Assembly (NCBI GenBank): GCA_023376005.1
Contig: CM042145.1
Location: 14,300,993-14,364,992, forward strand
Length of the DNA stretch: 64,000 nucleotides
Direction: 5' to 3'
Origin: Doryteuthis pealeii
Taxonomy: Eukaryota > Mollusca > Cephalopoda > Myopsida > Loliginidae
Part shown: piece after piece, positions 10,827-21,339 of the stretch
Layout: every line of letters begins with the position of its first letter
How positions within the stretch are numbered: the stretch's first letter is position 1
Translations under genes and position numbers: made by a program
Notes under the pieces: generated by a model
Told to the model about the DNA's origin: nothing
Seen by the model: only the letters and a program-made list of their open reading frames with translations
Database searches by the model: none

Positions 10827-11130
10827 ACGAGGGTGAGTCAAAAAATAATGCCATTTTGTTCAGGACAGGTATAATTGCCAACACAGGAACATGTATCATA
10901 CATCAAAATGAAGCTGGTCCTCTGTGGATCATATCCTTACTTCTCCACATTTTCTCTCAATAGCAATGTTCCACCTTCGAATGAGAGCATGTATCCCTGT
11001 CTCGGAAAATTCTGTTGACTGTTCTTTGAGCCACTTCTTCACTACAGATTTCACTTCGTCGTCACTGGAATAATATTTGCCTCTCAAACCCTCTTTAATG
11101 AGGCCGAAGAGATGATAGTCTGAGGCAAAA
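10827..11130 (-). mobile_element. mariner element, 3' part with transposase C-terminus
   Basis: A terminal repeat typical of mariners (acgagggtgagtcaaaaaat) at about 10827 is followed on the minus strand by an open transposase end, 11129-10929. It reads ASDYHLFGLIKEGLRGKYYS, later DDEVK..VKKWL and a WNIAIERKCGEVRI-stop tail. The last catalytic Asp (of SDYHLF) is present. Everything upstream is missing, so this is an inactive truncated copy. Confidence 0.8.
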
Positions 11131-11416
11131 AGGAAAAAAATACGAATTGATATTTTTAGATCTTTGTTGTTTAATTAATGGACATATGATGTAAAATGAC
11201 ATAAACTTGCATTCAGAGTCTTGTAAAAGATTCACTCTTCAACAAAGCGTGTCCAAATCTGCCGATATTTTTACATTCATTCTCTAATCAAAATGTTTGT
11301 TAATATTTTGTTTTTACATAACCAAACTGCTGACAAAGAGTTTCATACTCAGCTTACAACAAAAGAAAAAATCAACAAATTTTACATCTATGATTTATTT
11401 ATTTACCTATGAACTA

Positions 11417-12828
11417 CTAGGATGAGTCAAAAGTTTTGCAATATTTGCACAGAGTTGTATAGAATTGTTGTATCGCGAGGTGGAAAGTTACACAGATGAA
11501 TGGTGTGCTTAACACGTTTATTAAGCACAGCATCCGGTGCTGAATGGATACATATAAACACAGAACAAATAAGTACAAACAATTAACAAGACAAACTCAC
11601 ACTAAAAGTGGAGGGTCATTTCGGTATAGCCAATGCAGCAAAGTCAGTTGAATATTATTCAGCTAGTTAATCTACTTTAATCGTAGGCTATTTTATGGCT
11701 ATGAGCCAGTCCATCTGGTAGAGTGCCAAAGGGGTGTTATCCACTCTATAACACAATGGTTCACTCTCTGATGGTGACACTGATTTCATTTTGACATTGT
11801 TGCAGTCTGGCAAGTAAATAAATTATAGATCCAATAAAAGAAAATGGTTTTACACTAAAAGAAAAGGCAAAAAGCAGATGATGTATCGCAAAAAAAAACT
11901 ATTAAGTGCAGACACTGCAGATGAACTAACACTTCTCGCAAATACACATGCTCAAGCTTAATCTCTACTGCATAGCCCGTAGCAGGAGCAAGAGGCATTG
12001 GTCAGTACATGAACTCAGATAAAGTTATTGGTCATGTAATTTAGTAATGTAATTCCATAAGATTTTAAATTAAGTTAAGGAATGACCACTGAGAATACAT
12101 TGCTAACACAGTGGTACATTGACTTAAGAGTGCCCCAAATTGCAAGTTAGTCATAATTAGTGTTGTATTACGAGGTGGAAAGATACACAGGTGAATGTTG
12201 TGCTTAACACATTTATTAAGCACAGAATCCGGTGCTAAACGGATACATACAAATACAGAACAAATAAGTACAAATAATTAACAAGACAAACTCACACTAA
12301 AAGAGGAGGGTCGGTTCGGTATAGCCAATGCAGCAAAGTCAATCTGAATATTATTCAGCTAGTTAATCTACTTTAATCGTAGGCTATTTTTTGGCTATGA
12401 GCCAGTCCATCTGGTAGAGTGCCAAAGGGGTGTTACCTACTCTACAACAAGAATCCGTAGAAATATTCTATATATTAATTTGCACTGTCTAAAGGGCTTA
12501 GAATATGCTGACTGTATCCCTGCAGGGGTGTAATACTCCCCTAAAATGTTGTACCATTGTGTGGCTAAAATACTTGGTATTAGTTAACAGAAAGCGAGCT
12601 CTTCTACAGCAAGACAGCATGCCGCTTGAATGACTTAGAATTAACTTCTAGAACTTGAGGAAATTAAACAGATGCCACACCCAGCATTTCGTCTAGACCT
12701 AGCTCCCTCAGATTAATACTTGTTCAACACATTGACTTCTACTTTTAATGCTAAGGCTACTTTTGTTGTAACTTGAAGAATAAAGAAAATAAGTTACCAA
12801 AATATGCAAAGCTTTCGACTCCCCCTAG
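11417..12828 (+). mobile_element. degenerate mariner, interrupted by an LTR miniature
   Basis: The left terminal repeat ctaggatgagtcaaaagttt (with TA before it) at 11417 matches the inverted right end agctttcgactccccctag at 12828. Between them are transposase remnants: LLQQDSMP near 12600, and at 12675-12731 HPAF.LDLAPSD-stop-YLFN, the mariner third-Asp region, with the codon after the Asp mutated to stop (12714-12716). The element is internally deleted and carries the insertion at 11466-12449. Confidence 0.8.
11466..12449. mobile_element. TRIM-like LTR retrotransposon miniature (two LTRs, 5-bp target duplication)
   Basis: Two direct terminal repeats, 11466-11753 (288 bp) and 12161-12449 (289 bp), start TGTTGTA and end AACA, and are about 93% alike by eye. 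The target duplication agaat lies at 11461-11465 and 12450-12454. The 407-bp interior has no coding frame. Such small LTR elements depend on proteins from autonomous relatives. A TGG is found 4-6 bases after the left LTR (caatggttcactctctg) and could be the primer binding site, but no clear polypurine tract precedes the right LTR. Confidence 0.88.
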
Positions 12829-13061
12829 TAAATACAAAGATAACTGAAGCTTAAGAACTTAGACTCTACTAGTATTATTTGTATTAATCGACTATTGTCC
12901 TCATTTCATTGTTATCTGTACAAATAATACTAATTGGGACCAAAGAACTGGTAGATTATGCGGCTTCAGATAGCGCAACACAATGGCCTCTACTTTTAAA
13001 TTGCTTTTGTTGTAACGCAAATAAGTTACCAAAATATTGCAAAACTTTTGACTCACCCTAG
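12829..13061 (+). mobile_element. second mariner 3' end remnant
   Basis: Ends with the inverted terminal repeat caaaacttttgactcaccct plus ag, and repeats the ctcttttaat/ttgttgtaac and aagttaccaaaatat segments of the neighbouring copy. It may be a tandem or duplicated right end of the same mariner family. Confidence 0.65.
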
Positions 13062-13680
13062 TATTATAATCCTTTTTCTTTCTCTTTTCAAATTTAAAAT
13101 ATTGAATTAAAATTTTTTTTTTTTTAATAAAAATACATTTTTACATTTTCTTTTTATTGTGAATTCATATTATCTGAGATAATACTGATGTTCAAATATT
13201 GTTCTCTTGTAAAAAGTCCCACCATTTTTTTTTTCCATAATGTATTTATAAAGGTTATTTTGTATGATTATTATTGTATATGTTATTTACAAATACAGGA
13301 AAAACAGATTTTTGATCTCATGGTTATTGTCTAATCTTAACTTAGTCTGGCAGAGGCCACTCTAAGCAGAACATTTGGTCAGTCAGTTAGAGTAGCATTA
13401 AGACCTCTATTCAAAATTTAAGCATCTTGATTTTGTTATTGAAAAAATTCAGAAGAAATGTCTGTTTCATATTTACTACCCAAGTTTAACATTTAGTGTC
13501 TGTTCTTATAAATAAATAAAAATTAAAAAATGTTAGTCATGATCCTTAAAATTACTTTTTCAATATCTAAGTGGAAAAAAAAAAATCTTTCACACAAAAA
13601 CGTCTTTCATACAACTTGATTTATTTTCTTGAATGAGGTCACAAACGTGAAATATGTAATGAGGATCAAATTCATGGTTA
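13062..13680. other. AT-rich sequence, no gene seen
   Basis: AT-rich DNA with homopolymers and no recognised family. Confidence 0.4.
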
Positions 13681-13689
13681 AGGTGTGAC

Positions 13690-13795
13690 ACAAGATCACA
13701 ATAATGGGGCATCCAGCAAGGGTCAAACTTGCTATTCAGTAGTAATAGATCTGCAGGACTAGATTGCTAACCATTATACCACAATGGGACACCCA
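13690..13795 (-). repeat. tRNA-derived SINE family D, reverse copy
   Basis: Reverse-oriented tRNA-like head: ggggcatccagcaagggtca, tagtaatagatctgcaggac, gctaaccattataccacaat. The complement carries a B-box-like and an A-box-like (ttgtggtataatggttagc) segment. Related copies: 17925-18025 and 38765-38895. Confidence 0.65.
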
Positions 13796-14485
13796 ACAAA
13801 TTTACTGCAGTTGTGATGGTCTACCAAACTTAGCTTATTAATTATCGTACAGTGGCAAGATGATTAAAAAAAATTCCTTATTAAAATTAAATAACTAAAA
13901 AAAAATAAATTGATAGAAAATTTATCATTCTTACATTTTATACACATTTTAACATTTTATTGATAGTATTTTTGAAAATAACAGTTGGCCTGAACTGTTT
14001 ACCAACTTCTCAAAAAGAAGAGAAAAAAAAACCTGTTTAGAATATCACTTACTAGCAGAGCTACCTGGCATTGCCTGGGATTAAAAAGTTATTTAAAGTT
14101 AAAACTAAATCTCTTACCTACATTTATATATAGATTAATAAAAATTATTTTTCTATTTATTTGTTTTATTATTTTTATTCTTTATATATTTTTGTTTTTA
14201 AGTTGTTTTTTTTTTTGTTTGTATTTTTTCTTTCATTTGTTTTTTATTATGTTTTATCCTTTATTAATTTGTTTGATTTTTTAATATTTTTAAATATATC
14301 ATTTATATTTTCATTTAGCTTTTCTTATAGAAAATGTGGGGTAAAAAGATTTTTAACCCACTTTTTGGACAAAAATAGACTGGATTTTATTGAACTTTGG
14401 TCTCAGCTGGTCTCCACCAATTTTCCTTTATAAAAGGATGTGCACTCTGCAATTGTATAAACACAAACAGGGAGAATCTTTCTTT

Positions 14486-14787
14486 TATATATATATATAT
14501 ATATATATATTGGGAGAATATGTCAAGCTGACAGTCAGGGTTTGAATCACACACAAAGCAGTCTTCCTGTCTATAGCTCTGCTGATGAGGCCTAATAGGC
14601 TGAAATGTACATACAGAGATTGATTTTTCTCAATTTGTTTAGCCTTACATTTGAACAGGTATGCCCACCTAATTCATTAATTATCAATTAATTAATTTTC
14701 AAAATTAGGTACGACTTCAATTAAACACATATTCTCCCAAACATTATCAGCTAAAAGCCATATCAAACACATTGTTTGTTTGTTTAC

Positions 14788-14815
<28 letters not shown>
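14486..14815. repeat. (TA)n microsatellites flanking the hammerhead region
   Basis: Two (TA)n tracts at about 14486-14508 and 14793-14812 bracket the hammerhead motif and unclassified non-coding sequence. Confidence 0.7.
14577..14618 (+). ncRNA. minimal type I hammerhead ribozyme motif
   Basis: Conserved core CTGATGA (14582-14588) and GAAA (14602-14605). Stem I is CTCTG (14577-14581) with CAGAG (14614-14618), five Watson-Crick pairs. Stem II is ggcct/aggct with a three-base loop and one G-U closing pair. Stem III is a very short A-TG/CA-T stem with a two-base loop. The predicted cleavage is after A14613 (UA, an allowed UH). Very short stem III hammerheads are known from Penelope-like retroelements. 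No intact Penelope gene is next to this one. Confidence 0.6.
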
Positions 14816-14819
<4 letters not shown>

Positions 14820-15134
14820 GAAAGATTCTCTGCAAAACTGTTTTCAACTGTCATAATTGCATTATTCACTTCCGCAATTGCCTGTAATTAATCAATATCT
14901 TGATTAATTCATTGCAATTAACCCTGATGACCGTTTATGGTGAAACTTGAGTAGGTTATTTCTATACACATCTTAATACTAAATCCATTCTACTAACCTA
15001 TTGAGCACTTTAAATTCGTTATAACACTGACTTATTCAGTTAATACTTGTATCGACTGTCAATATTGCGATTAACTCGATAATCAACCTATACAATGTTT
15101 TGTTTATAGTGGTGAAGGCTTGTGTTGGACCATC

Positions 15135-15412
15135 CGCACTTTTTTTGCACAGTCGATAGAAAAGAATTGGTAACCAATCAACAACAGGTTTCCAAATTCA
15201 GAGTTTTCCTTCTCATAGACTGGTTACCAATCCAAGGTGAAAGATCCCAGTCTGCCCTACTATTTTAGCCATAGCTGGGGGGAGAATATATGGATTCATA
15301 CCTTTCCCATGGATATTAGCGCTATGTGAAATGCAAACAGCCATGTGTAGGATTTGAACTCGGGTCAATGAGTCCATTTCCCATGACTCTAACCATTATG
15401 CCACACGCCTCC
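15135..15412 (-). repeat. tRNA-derived SINE family A, reverse copy
   Basis: In reverse: ttccaaattcagagttttcc, ttctcatagactggttacc, gtctgccctactatttt, catagctgggg, ccatggatattagcgctatg and the head aggatttgaactcgggtcaa ... ctctaaccattatgccacac. The complement of the head has A-box-like (tggcataatggttagag) and B-box-like segments. Confidence 0.8.
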
Positions 15413-15611
15413 ATATATGGTATCCATATTTATTATAGCAACATACAACATTCACTGAGAGAATTTGATATTTTTTAAAAAGTGAAAAATCAACCTACCC
15501 TAATGTTCAAGGCTGTCTCAGATCCAGCCACAATTTTCTTCAATAAGCCCCTTTTTTTTTTTTTTTTTTTTTTTTTAAATCCCCAATGGCTATCTTGTCT
15601 CAAAATGACTT

Positions 15612-15800
15612 GTTTCTGGTTTAGCTTATCAGTAGATCATTTGCCTAGTAATCGAAAGGTTCCAGACTCGATACTGGTCCACACTCAGCGCATCAGTAGC
15701 ACAGCTTAGGTAATCTGATATGTGTGGTAAAGCATCTGGGAGCTGATGGTAGGTTTGACGTTCTACCTCAGCAAAAATAACCTTCCTGTTCTAACACTAG
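15612..15800 (+). repeat. tRNA-derived SINE family B, forward copy
   Basis: Head tagcttatcagtagatcatt ... ggttccagactcgatactgg, body ctcagcgcatcagtagcaca, and the end cactagcaaaaaggggatag. It is a diverged copy of the element at 9724. Confidence 0.7.
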
Positions 15801-15879
15801 CAAAAAGGGGATAGACTCCCTCATTGTTCGACTTATACCAACAATAAGCTACTCTGCAGACTTTACTGTAAATTTAACC

Positions 15880-16073
15880 AGACCATATTACCATAAGGCA
15901 CCCCTTTTCAATTTTGTGTCATTAGGCCATTTTTTTATTTACACCGTCAATATCCGGTTGTTGTTAGGGGTTCTAACCCTAACCCTAACCCACAACCGGA
16001 TATTGACGGTGTAAATGAAAAAATGGCCTAATGACACAAAATCAAAAAGGGGTGCCTTAAGGTAATATGGTCC
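15880..16073. mobile_element. foldback MITE family T1 with telomere-like core, copy 1
   Basis: Near-perfect inverted arms (agaccatattaccataaggc ... ggtaatatggtcc) contain aggcaccccttttcaattt and ttacaccgtcaatatccgg. Their centre is ttctaaccctaaccctaacc, i.e. (CCCTAA)n. The 8-bp target duplication atttaacc lies at 15872-15879 and 16074-16081. It has no coding capacity. Sister copies are at 35425-35659 and 37217-37506. Confidence 0.88.
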
Positions 16074-16610
16074 ATTTAACCAAAATATGATTTTTATATA
16101 AATTTTTAAAAGACATTCCAGCCCAGAATGTGAGCGCGTTAGCTGAACTTCTCATGTCAGTCATTAAATTCCTTTTTAATCATTCATAAAATGTGCTCTG
16201 ATGAAGACGAATGTTTATACAATACTTTCTACTATTGTTTTTATTTCATTTATTTATTTTTTAAATAATTTAATTTGGATTACATTTTATAAACATCATA
16301 AAATTGAGACAGGCGCTCGTTAGCACAATTTATACAATTGTTTTTCTTTATCTTTACCTTAAACTGTCAGATTTAATTCCATTTTATATACTCATTTACT
16401 TACTATGTCAAGCAAGAAAAGAAAGAGAACTGTTAAACTTTTTACCTACCAATCCCAAATGTACGTGCTCTCACACCATTGGTGATAAACATGTGGCTAA
16501 AAAATCTGCTATAGCTGTCTTCATTTTATTATTCATAATTTGAAGTATTTAATGTTTTGGCATACAAAGGTATGGTTTTTCAGTCTGCATTCCTAGTTGT
16601 GGGGGTGTAC
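16074..16610. other. AT-rich sequence, no gene seen
   Basis: AT-rich DNA. A short segment tcaagcaagaaaagaaagag near 16405 also occurs near 9464, so part of it is a dispersed repeat of unknown type. Confidence 0.4.
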
Positions 16611-17000
16611 TCAACACCTGGTAAGTATGTATTTACCCAACCCCTCTGTCATGAGCAAGATGTGATACAAGGTAAATTTTTAAATGGAGCAAAGCTAGTT
16701 TGAATTTAGTTTTTCTTTCTCCTATACATATTGACCAACTCCTCTGTGTGAGCAGGATCTGACACAAGTCAATTTATTAAGCAGAGTTTAACAGGTTTGA
16801 ATTCAGAGTTTTCCTTCTCCTAGACTGGTTACTTAGCCAAGCTTAAAGAGCCTAATCTGCCCTATTTACCCATAGCTGGAGAGGGAGTAGTTGGATGAAC
16901 ACCTTTCCCAAAGGTATTAGCACTACGTGAAATGCAAATAGCCTCGTCCAGGATTTGAACTCAGGTCAACTAGTCCATTTTCTTCTATAATTATTGTCTA
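16610..17000 (-). repeat. SINE family A, two reverse copies, the first truncated
   Basis: A 3'-end piece at 16610-16730 (tatttacccaacccctctgt, gagcaagatgtgatacaagg) is followed at once by a full-length reverse copy at about 16733-17000. The full copy shows gagcaggatctgacacaagt, tttgaattcagagttttcct, tatttacccatagctgg and an aggatttgaactcaggtcaa head. A further 3' piece continues to about 17060. Confidence 0.7.
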
Positions 17001-17173
17001 ACCAAGGCTAAATAATCAATTCTGCCCTACTATTTACCCATAGCACACCTGGTAAGTAAGGGTTTAAAATGCTGACTAATATTCCTTTCCATAAGTTCAT
17101 GTAAACATATTTTTCTATTTCCTAATGCTTGTAAATGTTATACTACAATTGATTGATTTTACAAGCAATAAAG

Positions 17174-17372
17174 GGAGGAGTCTCCATAGTGTAATGGTTA
17201 ACGTGCTGGACTGCAAGATTGTAGTAAGTGAGTTCAAACCCCAGTCGCACCATTATGTTTACTTTTGGACTAATACTCTTGGTAACAGTATAAACATCTC
17301 ATCCTCTCCGCTATAGATTAAATAGTGCCACTACTGTTCTTCTACAAGGTTGATATGTTATTAAACAAACCA
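17174..17372 (+). repeat. tRNA-derived SINE family E, forward copy
   Basis: Strong Pol III head: A-box-like tagtgtaatggttaacgtg and B-box-like gagttcaaaccccag within tccatagtgtaatggttaac ... ctggactgcaagattgta. The body contains ctcatcctctccgctataga and tagtgccactactg. It ends in the shared tail ggttgatatgttattaaaca. A reverse copy is nested at 54957-55182. Confidence 0.8.
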
Positions 17373-17712
17373 AATCAAATTAGCAATGAAGAGATAAGTG
17401 TTACCTGGACACTCTGCTACCAAGGCTATTCTCGAAATGGATCCCAAAATCTTCAACCAGGAGGATTGTTTGACAGCCCTCTATGCCAAGCTGGATAATT
17501 TGTTATAAGAAGGTCTCAGGTTCAATTCCTGACAAGTTAGCAATAAGTACTTCTAAGATTTTCCTAACATTGTTTAAATGATTTTGCTGGAAACTTTTGC
17601 ATCAAACTAATACATTTACACACAAAGAAATGAAAGAATTTATAAGCTTCATTATAACTAGGTATTTACTCAACTAGTTTGATACTGGAAGGATGTGACA
17701 CAAAGTCACCAG

Positions 17713-17923
17713 GGTTATTTCCTATAACTTCAACATAAAAAAGGGGAACCACTCAGAATGAATTTTATCTGTTAATTAATCTACCCATTATTTTCCCATT
17801 AAACTAACCCTAAACCCTAACCCTAACCCCATCTTCTTTTTTCCTAGTAGATCAATAATTAAATAATTTATCAGTCAATCAGAGTGGTTCACCTTCTTTA
17901 TGTTGGAGTTATAGGAAATAAGA
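17713..17923. mobile_element. foldback MITE family T2 with telomere-like core, copy 1
   Basis: Inverted termini ggttatttcctataact and gttataggaaataaga, subterminal aaaaaaggggaaccactc / gagtggttcaccttct, and a central ctaaccctaaaccctaaccc telomere-like run. The target duplication gtcaccag / gtcacaag (8 bp, one mismatch) lies at 17705-17712 and 17924-17931. The second copy is at 62756-62974. Confidence 0.85.
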
Positions 17924-17924
17924 G

Positions 17925-18025
17925 TCACAAGTATAGTGCGTCCAGCAAAAATTGAACTCATTATCCAGTAGTAATGGATCTGCAAGAGTAACTTGTGTAA
18001 CCATTACACCACGATAGCTTCATGA
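17925..18025 (-). repeat. SINE family D, reverse fragment
   Basis: tagtgcgtccagcaaaaatt, tagtaatggatctgcaagag and gtgtaaccattacaccacga match the family D head at 13690 and 38765. Confidence 0.65.
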
Positions 18026-18126
18026 CTTAGCTTAAAAAAGAAATACTCCTTACATGTTTATTTCTTTTATCTGGAAAAGGTTTATACACACTTATCTCCC
18101 TTCTTTTATTTCTTTATAGCTTAGAG

Positions 18127-18402
18127 CAGGGATCACCAAACTTTTTTCATGGTGGGCCGGATAATTGAAAAAATAACAAGCGCAGGCCACATTATTATTG
18201 TGTTCTATACTTGCTAGCCAGAATGAAAGCTCTGAGAAAAAGATGTAAAACAAAATTTCCATGTTATATTCATGGATGAGTGGCGTAAGATGCACAAAAA
18301 CAAATTTAACCAACATATTTATTTTCAAAACATCAAAGAACGCAACATTCAAATACTTTTGTGGGCCAGATCTGACCCGCCGGCATAGTTTGGTGACCCC
18401 TG
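18127..18402. mobile_element. hAT-type MITE
   Basis: Terminal inverted repeats cagggatcaccaaac and gtttggtgacccctg are of the classic hAT CAGGG form. An 8-bp target duplication, gcttagag (18119-18126) and gcttagtg (18403-18410), differs at one base. Subterminal gggccggataattg / gggccagatctgacc are also typical. It has no transposase and is 276 bp long. Confidence 0.88.
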
Positions 18403-18707
18403 GCTTAGTGGTTCACTGGTAAACATACAATATGAGGTCAAATTTTTATTGAAACAGGAATCCTATGATGAGCTATTTTATACATTATTTTTGATTGCGT
18501 TTTTGTTGCACTGAAATATGATGTGATTATTCTGTATCACATAAATGTATAAAAACCCTGTTTAACTTCAGAACAGGGAAATTGATATTGATCATATGAG
18601 CTTAAAAAATATGAGAATTTTATATAAATTATAGGAAATTTTTGCAATATTATTAATCTATATACTTGTGTATAAGTCAAATTTTAGAAGGTGCTCGTGG
18701 ATTATGA

Positions 18708-18932
18708 GTTTCTGTTGTAGGAAATAGACTTGATAAACTGTGTTGAAATCCTTGACTAGGCTGTTTATTTCTTGGGAAAGGTATGAATCTATCTTTTCTC
18801 CCTCCAGCTATGGGTAAATAATAGGGAAAACTGGGCTCTTTAGCCTTGGTACAGCAACCAGGATAAAAGAAAAACTGTACTCTGTTTAAAAATTAACCTT
18901 GTGTCACATCCTGCCTGTGGTAAAAGGGTGTT

Positions 18933-18980
<48 letters not shown>
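18708..18980 (+). repeat. SINE family A, forward copy ending in (TA)n
   Basis: gtaggaaatagacttgataa, cttgggaaaggtatgaatct, ccctccagctatgggtaaat, aaccttgtgtcacatcctgc, then a (GT)n/(TA)n tail to about 18977. The head is degraded. Confidence 0.75.
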
Positions 18981-18982
<2 letters not shown>

Positions 18983-19628
18983 CAGTGCTCAATGTATGAA
19001 AATGTAGAGAAATATAAATATATTTGAATTGTAAAAAATATACAAGATGTAAAGCAGGATAAATTTTGTCAAATTTTGAACATCTAATTTTTAGACAAAA
19101 ATTAGCATTGAACTTATACATGAGTAATAAATTTAATTGGAACAAACCATCTTAAAAAATAATCAATTTCATAAATCAATAATTTTGAGATCATAAACCA
19201 ATGGTTGAATTTTAAATGAATATATACAGTATATGGAAGCATTGACCAACAATATAATTGCTTTTTTTTTTTTTAATTGTCTCAATATTTTAAAGCCTAA
19301 TATTTCATATCATTACAAACAAAACAGCAAAAAAATCCATTTTTACTCATTGGATTTTTACACTAAACTCTTAACCTGCCAAATTATTTTCATTAAAAAG
19401 ATTTTTTTTTAAATATTATAAGTAGATTTTTTTTTTTTTTTTTTTTCAAATCTTTTCAAAGCCAAGTTTTTTTTTTCTTTTTTTTAATGGTTTGAATATG
19501 ACATTTAAAGGGTTAAAATGAAATTTGACTGAGACACAGATGTCCTAGTAAGAGCAAAAGGGTTAAAGAAATTGTATCTTTACATAAATTGTTGATGTAT
19601 GAACTAACAAGTGTTGTTTTTTTTTGTT

Positions 19629-19660
<32 letters not shown>

Positions 19661-20040
19661 TGATTACATTTATATCATTTATATTATATATCACTCTACA
19701 TGGAAATTATTTTGTCAAAATCCATATCTGTAATAAATTTTTATAAATGATTGATGAATATTTGATAGACTATCAGTTACAAGAGAATTGTTTTTTTGTT
19801 CTTTTTTTTTTTCAAACAGACATTTCTGTATTCTCATCCACATTCCTGGCACCAACTATAAAGTGTATTTTTAAAGTCATTTATATATTAAATAAAACTA
19901 TTTACCATGCCACTGTTTGTAACTTCTTCTTCTTCTTCTTCTTGCCTTCCTCCCTTTCTTCCACTCTTGTTCTTATTCCCTTCTTGTTCTTGTTCTTATT
20001 CCCTTGTTCTTGTTCTTCCTTCTGTCTTCCTACCACTTTT
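18981..20040. other. AT-rich, low-complexity sequence
   Basis: Poly-T runs, a (TTTA)n tract near 19640-19670 and a (CTT)n/(TTCTTG)n pyrimidine block at 19920-20030. Open frames in it are simple-sequence translations, not genes. Confidence 0.6.
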
Positions 20041-20143
20041 GAATGTAGATATGATCCACATATCTAACACCGGTTTGACCGGGGGTCCAGTGAGCTTCGG
20101 CCGCTGGACCTTACAAGTTAATAGCGTCGATCCCAGTTAAATT
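20041..20143 (+). repeat. SINE-like family C, 5' part only
   Basis: gaatgtagatatgatccaca, gtgagcttcggccgctggac and aatagcgtcgatcccag match the first 100 bp of the family. It then breaks off exactly where the 5S-type element region starts. Confidence 0.75.
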
Positions 20144-20172
20144 TTTTCTGGAGAAATTTCCATTCAAATACT

Positions 20173-20335
20173 GAAAGCACCGGTTCCCACTAGATCACCA
20201 AAGTTAAGAAACAATGAGCCTGTTCAATACTTAGATGAGTGACCATTTAAACAGCAAAAATATCAAAATACTTGATTCAGCATTTAAATTAAAACTGTTG
20301 ATATGCCTTAAAATAACCAACCAACCAATCATTCA
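20173..20335 (+). repeat. 5S rRNA-derived SINE, forward copy
   Basis: The head resembles 5S rRNA in order: tcccactagatcacc, aagttaagaaacaatgagcc, tacttagatgagtgacc. These correspond to the 5S internal control region (A box, intermediate element and C box: GATC..C.AAGTTAAGCA, TACTTGGATGGGTGACC). The tail is ctgttgatatgccttaaaat followed by AACC repeats, the tail shared with LINEs here. It is not a 5S gene: the ends and helices are lost. Confidence 0.75.
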
Positions 20336-20663
20336 AATAAACATTTCTTATCTATTTCATATATATATATATATATATTTATTTTAAGAATGGAAGAGGT
20401 TCCTCTACTAAATTTAAGTCCCATTCCAACGGGCATGTTTATAACACCAAAGATTAATCGTAAACTCGATTAATTTAAAAGTAACCCTGAAGAATCTATC
20501 GATGAAACTCGAGTAGGTTACTCATTTCCATTCTTAAAATAAATTTATGCTCTACATTGTATTGAGCACTTTGTATTTGTTTTTTCTCAACCTTAACCTC
20601 TGGATATTGTGCACTTCCAACGATCGTTCTTATACCCACCGGTAAGTTAATACTTATACATAT

Positions 20664-20695
<32 letters not shown>

Positions 20696-20700
<5 letters not shown>

Positions 20701-20976
20701 AACCCATCCGCATGAGCAGGATGTTACACAAGGTCAACTTCTTAAGTGGAGATTAACAGGTTTGAATTCAGAGTTTTCCTTCTCCTAGACTGGTTACCTA
20801 GTCATGGTTAAAGAGCCCAGTCTTCCTTGCTATTTACCCATAGCTGGAGGGAGAATTGGATTCATACCTTTACCAAGGGTATTAGCACCATGTTAAATGC
20901 AAACAGCTTCGTCCAGGAATTGAACTCGGGTCAACAAGTTAATTTCCTACGACTCTAACCATTAGACCACATGCCT
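20696..20976 (-). repeat. SINE family A, full-length reverse copy
   Basis: From right to left, a tRNA-like head (complement of aggaattgaactcgggtcaa ... ctctaaccattagaccacat) and the whole body to ttaccaacccatccgcatga next to a (TA)n tract (20664-20695). This is one of the most complete members. Confidence 0.85.
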
Positions 20977-21004
20977 ATCTATTTTATTCATATATATATA
21001 AAAT

Positions 21005-21265
21005 GCAATGCAGTTTGGCAGCGGTAGTGTCGCAGGAGTTGCTGGGTAGCTCACCACCTTAGGGACTCCGTCTCCCGATTTGTTTTCGTGGTTTACTCTC
21101 CTAGCCTTTTCTTGGGATGAGGTAAAGCGACTAGGCAGCGGAGGTTTTGTGTCAGACTTTTCCTTGACTTAGATGAGTTGCTGACCAAGGCTAAAGAGCC
21201 CCTTCTAACCCATTTGGGGATTTATGTGAGTAGTAAGTACTCCAATCCTACTAATGTCGGTGTTC
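21005..21265. repeat. unclassified GC-richer insert
   Basis: A block (cagtttggcagcggtagtgt, cgcaggagttgctgggtagc, gggatgaggtaaagcgacta) has composition unlike its AT-rich neighbours. No protein or promoter motif is recognised. Probably a dispersed element seen once in this window. Confidence 0.35.
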
Positions 21266-21339
21266 CTGAAAAATAGGTTTTGAATTAAAAAACAACAACA
21301 AATGATCAAAGCAGCAGACATTTTTATTGTTGCTGTAAG

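Noticed and set aside
14161..14433. 90-codon plus-strand open frame
   Set aside because: Almost only Phe, Ile, Leu and Tyr from T-rich low-complexity DNA; no family resemblance.
15960..16000. True telomere or chromosome end from (CCCTAA)n
   Set aside because: Only three to four units, centred in an inverted-repeat element with target duplications, and repeated at four other internal sites.
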